A DNA stretch of 33,716 bases from Spirochaetales bacterium (GTDB lineage: Bacteria > Spirochaetota > Spirochaetia > SZUA-6 > DRHE01): contig JAUVWI010000038.1 of assembly GCA_030604195.1 (NCBI GenBank), forward strand, positions 1-33,716, written 5' to 3'. Positions 7,869 through 14,124 of this stretch are shown here, piece by piece. The position numbers and the translations under genes are program-made. Below the pieces are notes generated by a model that had not been told where the DNA came from, did not search any database, and saw nothing but the letters and a program-made list of their open reading frames with translations. Position 1 is the stretch's first letter, and every line of letters begins with the position of its first letter.

Positions 7869-9443
7869 ATGGATAAACCCGAAAAACACAGCATACTTTA
7901 TGTAGATGATGACAAACAGAATCTATTTCTCTTTCAGAGCCTTTTTGGCCATCTATACCGGGTATTAACTGCCACTTCCGGCAAAGAAGCTCTTTCAATC
8001 CTGGCTGAACATCCAATCCAGGTTCTTTTTGCTGATCAGCGAATGCCGGAAATGAATGGTATCCAGTTGCTCGAAAGGATAACCGTACAATATCCGGATA
8101 TTATCCGCATCCTGGTAACCGGATATTCGGACATCGATGTGGCAATTGACGCTATTAACCGGGGATCAGTCTATCGCTATATAAGTAAACCCTGGAACAA
8201 TGAAGAAGTAATCACTACGGCAAAAAACGCCGTGGAAATATTCGAATTAAAGAAAAAAAATGTTGCTCTTATAAGCTCCCTGGACACCCAGAACAAACTC
8301 CTCCGTCATAAAGTAGAAGAACTGAAATTTTTAAATGAACTGAGCCTGGAACTCAGGGGGAGAAACAGCTTTGAAGAATTGTTAACAATCAGTATAGAGA
8401 GACTTAAAGGACAGCTGACAGCTGAAGAGGCTTTTTATTGCCAGTTGGATAGTCAACAGCAGTGCAATATCACTATCTTTCATAGATCTCTGCCTGTTAA
8501 CGAAGAAATCCTTGATTTTCTAAAAAAACAGGGGCTGAAAATCAAGGATAAAATCCTGACTATCGATTACCTGAAAGAGAAGCGATTATTTCTGATACCG
8601 CTTAACTTTCAGGACAATAATTTTGGCTGCCTGATTTTCTCTATCTTCATTCCGGAGCATCATACAGATATTCCCTTTCTTGAAGCTGCAGCCGATATAG
8701 TGGTCTCAAACCTGCACAGGTATCAGACCCATAAGCAGGATTTGCTCAAGGAACAATATATGATCCTGGGTCAAATGGCGGGTACGGTAATCCATGATCT
8801 TAAGGGGCCAATGTCAACAATGTGGGGTTTCATTGATCTGCTCGGACAGGGAAATCTGAACAGCACGAAACGCCGGGAATACAGTACTATCCTGAACCGG
8901 GAAGTTGAACGGATGAAAGATATGATCGAAGAACTCCTTTCCTTTGCCAAAGGAGAAAGGCATCTTAATTTTGAGCCTATCCGCTTTGAAAGTTTCTTAA
9001 AGGAAATCCTGCATCTTTATGACATCTGCTTTCAAAAAGAAAAAATTGCTGTGCAGTTAGTGCCTTCATCTGTAAAAGAGTCCAGGGTAATAGAATCATT
9101 TACAGGCGACAGCAGTAAATTAAAAGAAGTATTTATTAACCTGCTCAATAATGCCAGACAGGCATTAAGCAAAATCAAAGGCCCCCGAAATATCTGGATA
9201 ACCTCCCACATGCTGAACAACAGAGTTACTATCCAGGTTAAAAATAATGGTCCACAGATACCTGAACATCTGCTTTCAAAACTCTTTGATCCCTTTGTTT
9301 CCTATGGTAAAGAGAAGGGAACCGGTCTTGGTTTAACTATCTGTAGAAAGGTAATTGAGGAACATCGGGGAAGTATCCAGGCGTGGTCAGATGCTGAAGC
9401 TACAGAGTTTATTATTCAGCTTCCCTTAAGTATATCTGATTGA
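7869..9443 (+). CDS. hybrid response regulator-histidine kinase
   Basis: This 524-residue cytosolic signalling protein starts with a receiver domain (about residues 5-125; phospho-acceptor D56 in FADQRMPEMNG, conserved K107 in SKPW). A coiled linker and a GAF-like middle region (150-290) follow. The kinase core has the H-box His309 (VIHDLKGPM), an N-box ending FINLLNNA (N428), a G1-like NNGPQIP in which Asn replaces the usual Asp, and the G2 box GTGLGL (484-489). There are no membrane segments. The input could be the receiver, phosphorylated by another kinase. There is no ribosome-binding site between the A/T-rich end of the 6S RNA gene and the ATG, so initiation is unusual. The 3' end overlaps the opposing kinase gene by 28 bases. 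Partner and output are not visible here. Confidence 0.85.
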   Translation: MDKPEKHSILYVDDDKQNLFLFQSLFGHLYRVLTATSGKEALSILAEHPIQVLFADQRMPEMNGIQLLERITVQYPDIIRILVTGYSDIDVAIDAINRGSVYRYISKPWNNEEVITTAKNAVEIFELKKKNVALISSLDTQNKLLRHKVEELKFLNELSLELRGRNSFEELLTISIERLKGQLTAEEAFYCQLDSQQQCNITIFHRSLPVNEEILDFLKKQGLKIKDKILTIDYLKEKRLFLIPLNFQDNNFGCLIFSIFIPEHHTDIPFLEAAADIVVSNLHRYQTHKQDLLKEQYMILGQMAGTVIHDLKGPMSTMWGFIDLLGQGNLNSTKRREYSTILNREVERMKDMIEELLSFAKGERHLNFEPIRFESFLKEILHLYDICFQKEKIAVQLVPSSVKESRVIESFTGDSSKLKEVFINLLNNARQALSKIKGPRNIWITSHMLNNRVTIQVKNNGPQIPEHLLSKLFDPFVSYGKEKGTGLGLTICRKVIEEHRGSIQAWSDAEATEFIIQLPLSISD

Positions 9444-10402
9444 GTCAAAGACTGATAATCGCAACCACGAACCTCAACAATACCTGCAGCCAGGCGATTG
9501 GCAAGCCGTGCTGAATATGATACTGTCATTCCCTTAAGCAGCCCATAGAGGAAGCCTGCGGCAAAACTGTCACCAGCTGCAGTTGTATCCACTGCCTCCG
9601 CTTTGATACCCGATTCGCTGAATATTTTACCATTCTGCCTGACCATACATCCATCACTACCAAGCTTCATAATCATAATTTCCGCGTAATCCTCGGCTTC
9701 CTCTATAATTTGCTCATCATCTCCTTCAATTCCCGATAAAAGTGATAATTCTTCCCTGTTGCCGAATAGAATATCAATTTTGCCGGGCAGCCAATCTTTC
9801 AGCTCATCCCGATTTCGCTGTACCAGGAAGGGATCAGCAAGATCGAAAACAACCCGCACGCCATTCTTTCCGGCAACCTCCACAGCTTTGAATATTGCTC
9901 TTTTCTGATTCTCCGTATCCCACATAAAACCGGTAAAATAAAGAAACCTGGACTCTGCTATTGCTTCAAAATCAAGGTCCTTTTCATCTAACTCTCTGCA
10001 GGCGCCCAGACAGGTAAACATGGTACGTTCCAGGTCAGGTGTAACAATAATTACCGAGCAGCCTGAAGGTTCTTTTTTACCAGCCATTCTGGTTATAACT
10101 CCGGCGCTCTCCAGAATAGACTGGTAACGCCGGCCAAAAGCATCCTTGCCTATACCGCCGCAGTAAATCATAGGTTCCACCTGCACAGCTTCAGCGAGCC
10201 AGGCTACACCTCTGATAGTATTAGCGCAGCTCCCGCCCGGAGTATTTTTATACTCAACCACCTGACCCAGAATATGTTCCATTTTATCACGATTTACCAG
10301 ATTCATGGTTCCGGTTCTAGTTTTCAACCCTTCGATCAAAGCAAAATCACCAGGGGCAATAAAATCCAACAAGGGATTCCCTATTCCGTAAATTGAAAAC
10401 AC
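9416..10402 (-). CDS. PfkB-family (ribokinase/adenosine kinase-like) kinase
   Basis: This 328-residue protein phosphorylates a sugar or nucleoside hydroxyl with ATP. It has the first PfkB signature near 55-62 (PGGSCANT), the GGIGKDAFG segment (82-90), and the second signature DTTAAGDSFAAGF with catalytic Asp278. The overall pattern, including IYGIGNPLLD at the start, is closest to adenosine kinase-like members, but the substrate cannot be fixed by eye. It starts with GTG at 10402 with a G-rich ribosome-binding site upstream, and its 3' end overlaps the histidine kinase gene on the other strand. It is divergent from the plzA-like gene with a short shared upstream region. Confidence 0.85.
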   Translation of the reverse strand: MFSIYGIGNPLLDFIAPGDFALIEGLKTRTGTMNLVNRDKMEHILGQVVEYKNTPGGSCANTIRGVAWLAEAVQVEPMIYCGGIGKDAFGRRYQSILESAGVITRMAGKKEPSGCSVIIVTPDLERTMFTCLGACRELDEKDLDFEAIAESRFLYFTGFMWDTENQKRAIFKAVEVAGKNGVRVVFDLADPFLVQRNRDELKDWLPGKIDILFGNREELSLLSGIEGDDEQIIEEAEDYAEIMIMKLGSDGCMVRQNGKIFSESGIKAEAVDTTAAGDSFAAGFLYGLLKGMTVSYSARLANRLAAGIVEVRGCDYQSLTQSDILKGS

Positions 10403-10421
10403 CCTATTGTTCCCCCTTTGA

Positions 10422-10450
10422 TTGACACCGTTATATTAATTAATTATAGT
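10422..10450 (+). promoter_or_regulatory. sigma70-type promoter of the plzA-like gene
   Basis: A perfect TTGACA (10422-10427) and TATAGT (10445-10450, 5 of 6) are separated by exactly 17 bases. Transcription would begin around 10457, only about 9 bases before the ATG at 10466, too short for a full ribosome-binding site. The promoter overlaps the TTG of the longer alternative reading frame (10418), so that start is unlikely. Confidence 0.68.
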
Positions 10451-10465
10451 TATCGGTGCAGTAAT

Positions 10466-11278
10466 ATGGCCATAACCACCAGTCGACAGCTTAACAGATA
10501 TTATGAACTCTTTAAACAGGTTGATATCTCTTTTACCAAGAATATAATCGAGGTCATGGGATTAATGCCCAGGCACCTCTACCTGAAGTGCCGCGGAGAC
10601 AACTTTCCCTGTGTAATCTACTCCGCTTCCATGGTCGGAGCCAAAGTTATTGCCAACCTCAATGAATCTCACTTTGAAATCTTTAAAAAAGCCAATAATA
10701 TGGCTTCCCTCAGGTTCGCTTTTAAAATATCGGATAAACTGGAGCCCATCTCTTTCTTTGTTCCGGCAAAGATAACCGGGTTTAACCCTTATAATAAGGA
10801 AAATCCCGATACCTACTTTGCCTCGCTTACTTATACCCAGAAACCCCCTGATGACCTTATCGAAATATTCGGCGAAATGCTGGAAGCTAACGTTAATGCC
10901 AAAAGGAGAAGAGAGGAGCGTATTATCATAACTCCCGATGTTATCAGGGAAATGGCTCTGGATGCTAAAGAGGTCCGGATCCTTATGGATTCAGTTCCGC
11001 GCAAATGCATTTTACGTGACCTATCTTTTTCAGGGGCAAAAATACTAATAGTAGGTGTTGCCAAGTTTCTGATCAATAAACCGGCAATAATCAAGCTTTC
11101 ATTCCGAAATCAGGAAAATGTATTTGATATTACCGGTAAAACCCTCCGTTTTGAGGCTGTTGAGGGCAGGAAAGACATCGCGGCTATTGCCATGCAGTTC
11201 GAAGAGAGTAAGGTGCCTCTGGGCTATAAAATGATTATAAATAATTATTTCAACAGCCGCCGCGCTAAGACACACTAA
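10466..11278 (+). CDS. plzA: PlzA-like c-di-GMP-binding PilZ protein
   Basis: The product is 270 residues from the ATG at 10466. PilZ domains bind cyclic di-GMP. The RxxxR motif is R148-R152 and the D-x-S-x-x-G motif is D185-G190 (DLSFSG), so the binding site is complete. The N-terminal half (SRQLNRYYELFKQVDI..., then SLTYTQKPPDD at about 120-130) resembles the PilZN module of Borrelia PlzA from memory; PlzA-type proteins affect motility and virulence in spirochaetes. There is no signal peptide or membrane segment. It sits directly upstream of the flagellin genes, which supports a motility role. A longer frame from a TTG at 10418 begins within the promoter and is rejected. A small A/T-rich hairpin follows the gene. 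Confidence 0.82.
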   Translation: MAITTSRQLNRYYELFKQVDISFTKNIIEVMGLMPRHLYLKCRGDNFPCVIYSASMVGAKVIANLNESHFEIFKKANNMASLRFAFKISDKLEPISFFVPAKITGFNPYNKENPDTYFASLTYTQKPPDDLIEIFGEMLEANVNAKRRREERIIITPDVIREMALDAKEVRILMDSVPRKCILRDLSFSGAKILIVGVAKFLINKPAIIKLSFRNQENVFDITGKTLRFEAVEGRKDIAAIAMQFEESKVPLGYKMIINNYFNSRRAKTH

Positions 11279-11282
11279 CTAA

Positions 11283-11302
11283 AAAACCTGTTTCCAGGTT
11301 TT
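11283..11302 (+). terminator. weak hairpin terminator after the plzA-like gene
   Basis: AAAACCTG (11283-11290) and CAGGTTTT (11295-11302) form an 8-bp stem with a TTTC loop just after the stop codon. The stem ends in four T bases and then mixed sequence, so it would be a modest terminator. Confidence 0.45.
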
Positions 11303-11319
11303 ATCACACAAAAAATAAT

Positions 11320-11348
11320 TAAAGTTTTTCAAGCATGCCGGACGATAC
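11320..11348 (+). promoter_or_regulatory. candidate sigma28 (FliA) promoter of the first flaB
   Basis: TAAAGTTT (11320-11327) matches the sigma28 -35 element, and GACGATAC (11341-11348) matches 6 of 8 bases of the GCCGATAA -10 element. The gap from TAAA to the -10 element is 17 bases, two more than ideal. If used, it would give a leader of about 200 bases before flaB. A flagellar promoter is expected here. Confidence 0.4.
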
Positions 11349-11465
11349 AAAGAATAAGGCAACAACTTTCTTCTATATCCGGGAAGAGGACTTATATTTC
11401 CGGTTATTCTGATTATCGGTTTAATTTAAGAGAGGTTAAGCCTTAAAGTAACAAATTTTAATAAA

Positions 11466-11554
11466 GAAAGGAGGGATTTTAAAAAGACTTTATTGAGCGG
11501 TCCGTTGGACCCTCTTCCGGGCAGGGAAGTCCGGAATTAAATGTTTCAAGGAGG
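11466..11554 (+). promoter_or_regulatory. structured flagellin mRNA leader with GGA motifs
   Basis: Just upstream of the first flaB the leader holds an orphan ribosome-binding-like AAAGGAGGG (about 11467-11475) with no gene after it. Two compact hairpins follow: GGTCC/GGACC at 11499-11511, and CTTCC/GGAAG at 11514-11529 or, alternatively, TTCCGG/CCGGAA at 11515-11536. The real ribosome-binding site AAGGAGG is at 11548-11554. Several GGA triplets, including those in the true and orphan Shine-Dalgarno sequences and in hairpins, fit CsrA recognition, and csrA and fliW lie in the same window. CsrA binding is inferred by analogy with Bacillus hag. Confidence 0.45.
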
Positions 11555-11559
11555 AAACA

Positions 11560-12420
11560 ATGATTATCAACCACAACATGAGCGCCATATTCGCTCTCCG
11601 CCAGAACCGGGTCAACAACCTGAGCCTGGACAAAAATATCGAAAAACTATCCTCAGGTTTGAGGATTACCAGAGCCGGCGACGATGCTTCCGGACTGGCC
11701 GTATCAGAAAAAATGCGAAGCCAGATACGGGGCTTAAGGCAGGCACAGAGGAATGCGGAAAACGGAATTTCCTTTATCCAGTCTACTGAAGGATACCTCC
11801 AGGAAAGCCAGGATATCATTCAACGATTAAGGGAGCTTGCAGTTCAGTCGGCCAATGGTATCTACACTGATGAAGACCGTATGCAGATTCAGGTTGAGGT
11901 CTCCCAACTGATTGATGAGGTGGACAGAATCGCCTCTCATGCTCAATTTAACGGCATGAACATTCTTACCGGCCGCTTCGCACGGGAAGGCGGTGAAAAT
12001 ATGGTTACCGCTTCCATGTGGCTGCATATTGGGGCCAACATGGATCAAAGAGAGAGGGTTTACATTGGCACAATGACTTCTGAGAGTCTCGGCATACGCA
12101 GTGTGGGCAGCGGGGAAATTCTTTCCATATCCACACCCGACGGAGCCAACCGTTCAATTGGCCTTCTCGATGCTGCGCTTAAAACCGTTAACAAACAGCG
12201 TGCCGATCTCGGCGCCTATCAGAACCGGCTGGAATATGCCTCTCTGGGCATCTCCATTGGTGCGGAGAACCTCCAGGCAGCTGAATCACGTATCCGTGAC
12301 GCAGATATGGCCGAGTATATGGTAGAGTTCACCAAAAACTCTATTTTAGTGCAGTCCGCAACAGCTATGCTGGCTCAGGCAAATCTTAAGCCTCAGACAG
12401 TGCTTCAGCTTCTGGGTTAA
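11560..12420 (+). CDS. flaB: FlaB-type periplasmic flagellar core flagellin, copy 1
   Basis: This 286-residue protein is a core subunit of the spirochaetal periplasmic flagellar filament. The D0/D1 N-terminus ([15 protein letters not shown]..., then the [21 protein letters not shown] region at about 38-59) and the C-terminus ([25 protein letters not shown]) are strongly conserved. The middle is short, about 60 residues, as usual for FlaB without a surface domain. The GANMDQRER segment in the middle is typical of spirochaete FlaB. A ribosome-binding site AAGGAGG lies at 11548-11554. It has no signal peptide and is exported by the flagellar type III system. It is similar to the second copy throughout but differs in the variable middle. 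Confidence 0.96.
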   Translation: MIINHNMSAIFALRQNRVNNLSLDKNIEKLSSGLRITRAGDDASGLAVSEKMRSQIRGLRQAQRNAENGISFIQSTEGYLQESQDIIQRLRELAVQSANGIYTDEDRMQIQVEVSQLIDEVDRIASHAQFNGMNILTGRFAREGGENMVTASMWLHIGANMDQRERVYIGTMTSESLGIRSVGSGEILSISTPDGANRSIGLLDAALKTVNKQRADLGAYQNRLEYASLGISIGAENLQAAESRIRDADMAEYMVEFTKNSILVQSATAMLAQANLKPQTVLQLLG

Positions 12421-12580
12421 CCGGAAGGATGTTGGTGAGTTGGCGCTTATTATTGGCCGGAAATCGCTTTTAAAAATAATTTGTATTGCATTCACCGGCC
12501 TATAGTATTAGAATAGAGTTAAGTAACAGCTCCGTTCTGTTCTTTGAAAAATAAATCCTCACTTGCTAAGTGTAAATAAA

Positions 12581-12623
12581 AAGAGATGCCCGATCCCTTA
12601 ATAGGGGATCGGGGATATCTCTT
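12581..12623 (+). terminator. strong hairpin downstream of flaB copy 1
   Basis: CCCGATCCC (12589-12597) pairs perfectly with GGGATCGGG (12605-12613), and the stem is extended by AAGAGAT (12581-12587) against ATCTCTT (12617-12623). The total is about 16 bp with a small internal asymmetry. Only three T bases follow, so it may be an mRNA 3'-end stabiliser or processing barrier rather than a full terminator. The rest of the gap from 12421 to 12580 shows no gene; TATAGT at 12501-12506 is a possible -10 box without a good -35. Confidence 0.5.
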
Positions 12624-12629
12624 TGCTGT

Positions 12630-12688
12630 ACAGGGATAACGGGAACGGGGACAGAGGAACGCGCGAGGTTCTCTGTAAACAGCCCTGT
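12630..12688. repeat. REP-like nested palindrome
   Basis: ACAGGG (12630-12635) pairs with CCCTGT (12683-12688) and encloses a second palindrome, ACAGAGGAAC (12651-12660) against GTTCTCTGT (12668-12676) with one bulged base. The G-rich AACGGGGACAGAGGAAC core resembles palindromic units mobilised by REP-associated tyrosine transposases in other bacteria, by memory only. No other copy is seen in this window, so mobility is inference. It lies between the two flagellin genes. Confidence 0.4.
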
Positions 12689-12697
12689 CGGCACACT

Positions 12698-12721
12698 AAA
12701 AAGGCAAAGGATGCCTTTTTT
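12698..12721 (+). terminator. rho-independent terminator directly before flaB copy 2
   Basis: AAAAAGGCA (12698-12706) pairs with TGCCTTTTT (12712-12720) around a five-base loop, and the T run continues to 12721. It is a canonical intrinsic terminator. It ends only about 9 bases before the ribosome-binding site of the second flaB, so it either ends read-through from copy 1 or acts as an attenuator for copy 2. No room is left for a promoter downstream of it. Confidence 0.7.
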
Positions 12722-12741
12722 ATTATATCAAGGAGGGTGAG

Positions 12742-13608
12742 ATGATAATTAATCACAACATGAGCGCCATGTATGCTAATCGGGTACTCAAGTTCAAGGG
12801 CAACGACATGACTGTCAACATCGAAAAGCTTTCCTCAGGAATGAGGATCAATAAAGCCGGCGATGATGCCTCTGGACTGGCTGTTTCCGAAAAGATGCGC
12901 TCACAGATCCGTGGTTTGAATCAGGCAAATAGAAATATTGAGAATGCAGTTTCATTTATACAAACCACGGAAGGCTACTTACAGGAAACGCAGGATATCC
13001 TGCATCGAATACGCGAACTTTCCGTACAGGCAGCCAACGGCATCTATACGGCGGAAGACAGGATGCAGATACAGGTTGAGGTCTCTCAATTAGTTGATGA
13101 AGTCAACAGGATCGCTTCCCATGCCCAATTCAACGGCATGAACCTGCTTACCGGTGCTTTCGCCAATCCCGAACTGGGCGGTACGGATGCACGCCAGATG
13201 TTCTTTCAGGTAGGTGCAAATATGGACCAGAGGGAGAGAGCATTTATCGGTACTATGACTGCCGAAGCTTTAGGTTTATCAGGCGGACAGGCAGCTGCAG
13301 GAGAGATGATTTCCATTTCTACACCTGATGTAGCCAACCAGGCAATAGGAGCTGTGGATAGCGCCCTGAGTATGGTATCCAAGCAGAGGGCGGATCTCGG
13401 TGCCTATCAGAACCGTTTTGAAATGGCGGCTAAAGGAGTCGCTGTGGCTGCTGAAAATATGCAGGCAGCCGAATCTTTAATTCGTGATACCGATATGGCC
13501 AGAGAAATGGTTGAATTTGTGAAAAACCAGATCCTGGTTCAGTCAGGTACTGCGATGTTGGCTCAGGCCAACTTGAAACCGCAATCCGTACTTCAGCTAT
13601 TAAGCTAG
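12742..13608 (+). CDS. flaB: FlaB-type periplasmic flagellar core flagellin, copy 2
   Basis: This 288-residue flagellin parallels copy 1. The N-terminal [17 protein letters not shown] and the conserved [21 protein letters not shown] region are present, the GANMDQRER segment occurs in the short middle, and the C-terminal helix ends [17 protein letters not shown]. The RBS AAGGAGGG is at about 12730-12737. Spirochaetes usually carry two to four FlaB paralogues with different filament positions or amounts. The gene lacks an obvious promoter of its own between a terminator and the start codon, so transcription presumably starts upstream of that terminator. A tandem 9-bp repeat overlaps the stop codon. 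Confidence 0.96.
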   Translation: MIINHNMSAMYANRVLKFKGNDMTVNIEKLSSGMRINKAGDDASGLAVSEKMRSQIRGLNQANRNIENAVSFIQTTEGYLQETQDILHRIRELSVQAANGIYTAEDRMQIQVEVSQLVDEVNRIASHAQFNGMNLLTGAFANPELGGTDARQMFFQVGANMDQRERAFIGTMTAEALGLSGGQAAAGEMISISTPDVANQAIGAVDSALSMVSKQRADLGAYQNRFEMAAKGVAVAAENMQAAESLIRDTDMAREMVEFVKNQILVQSGTAMLAQANLKPQSVLQLLS

Positions 13609-13647
13609 CGAAGCTAGCGAAGTTAAAGAAGATAGCGAAGATAACGG
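13603..13647 (+). repeat. five tandem 9-bp units overlapping the flaB copy 2 stop
   Basis: Five imperfect 9-base units run head to tail: AGCTAGCGA twice exactly, then AGTTAAAGA, AGATAGCGA and AGATAACGG. The first unit contains the TAG stop codon (13606-13608). The array could expand or contract by replication slippage without changing the flagellin sequence because the stop is in the first unit. Confidence 0.7.
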
Positions 13648-13671
13648 GTTGTGTAAAAATCCGTTCCCGGA

Positions 13672-13702
13672 GTAAAGAGGTCTCTGGACGTCACCTCTTT
13701 AC
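13672..13702 (+). other. perfect 10-bp hairpin after flaB copy 2
   Basis: GTAAAGAGGT (13672-13681) pairs perfectly with ACCTCTTTAC (13693-13702) around an 11-base loop that contains a GGA triplet. It has no T run of its own and comes 14 bases before a classic terminator, so it may protect the flagellin mRNA 3' end or be a protein-binding site. Confidence 0.5.
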
Positions 13703-13715
13703 ATAGTATAGTGGG

Positions 13716-13744
13716 GGGGGAGATCGCGCTCTTCCCCCTTTTTT
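13716..13744 (+). terminator. rho-independent terminator between flaB copy 2 and flaG
   Basis: GGGGGAGA (13716-13723) pairs with TCTTCCCCC (13730-13738, one bulged T), loop TCGCGC, followed by six T bases (13739-13744). It ends 15 bases before the flaG start with only the ribosome-binding site between, so flaG-fliD expression probably depends on read-through from the flagellin transcript. That could keep the cap protein scarce relative to flagellin. Confidence 0.75.
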
Positions 13745-13759
13745 GACAGGGAGGTTAAT

Positions 13760-14113
13760 ATGGGAATGGAATTTCCAGGAATAATACAAACCATAGGAAC
13801 CCCGGAAGGTATTAAAAGCGAGCAGCGGCGTAAAACAGGCGTGGTCAGAAAAACTGCCGTGACGGTAACTAAAAAACAGAATCAACCGGCAGAGATCAAT
13901 CTGGATGAAGCTATTGAAGCCCTGGAAAATACCTGCTCCTTTTTCAACAAGAGGCTCAAACTTGCAGTCAACCGCCGGATTGACCGGGTCATCGTAAAGG
14001 TGATTGACCGAAAAACCGATAAAGTAATAAAGGAAATACCTTCTGAGGAGATCCAAAATATGGTGGCTAGAATAAGGGAGACAATCGGCTTATTGATAGA
14101 CGAACAGATATAA
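13760..14113 (+). CDS. flaG: FlaG family flagellar protein
   Basis: FlaG proteins are small and affect filament length or structure in several bacteria; the exact role is unsettled. This 117-residue protein has a variable basic N-terminus and the conserved C-terminal FlaG pattern: LDEAIEALENTCSFFNKRL, then IVKVIDRKTDKVIKEIPSEEIQNMVARIRETIGLLID. A GGGAGG ribosome-binding site precedes the ATG. The position between flagellin and fliD is typical. The next gene starts 11 bases after the stop. Confidence 0.88.
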   Translation: MGMEFPGIIQTIGTPEGIKSEQRRKTGVVRKTAVTVTKKQNQPAEINLDEAIEALENTCSFFNKRLKLAVNRRIDRVIVKVIDRKTDKVIKEIPSEEIQNMVARIRETIGLLIDEQI

Positions 14114-14124
14114 AGAGATAATCG

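Noticed and set aside
10418-10465. TTG start adding 16 residues to the PlzA-like protein
   Set aside because: It overlaps a near-perfect promoter (TTGACA-17-TATAGT), and the conserved part begins at the ATG at 10466.
12573-12595. Possible sigma28 promoter before flaB copy 2 (TAAA then CCCGATCC)
   Set aside because: The spacing is only about 12 or 8 bases and the -10-like part lies within a perfect hairpin arm, so the match is probably chance.
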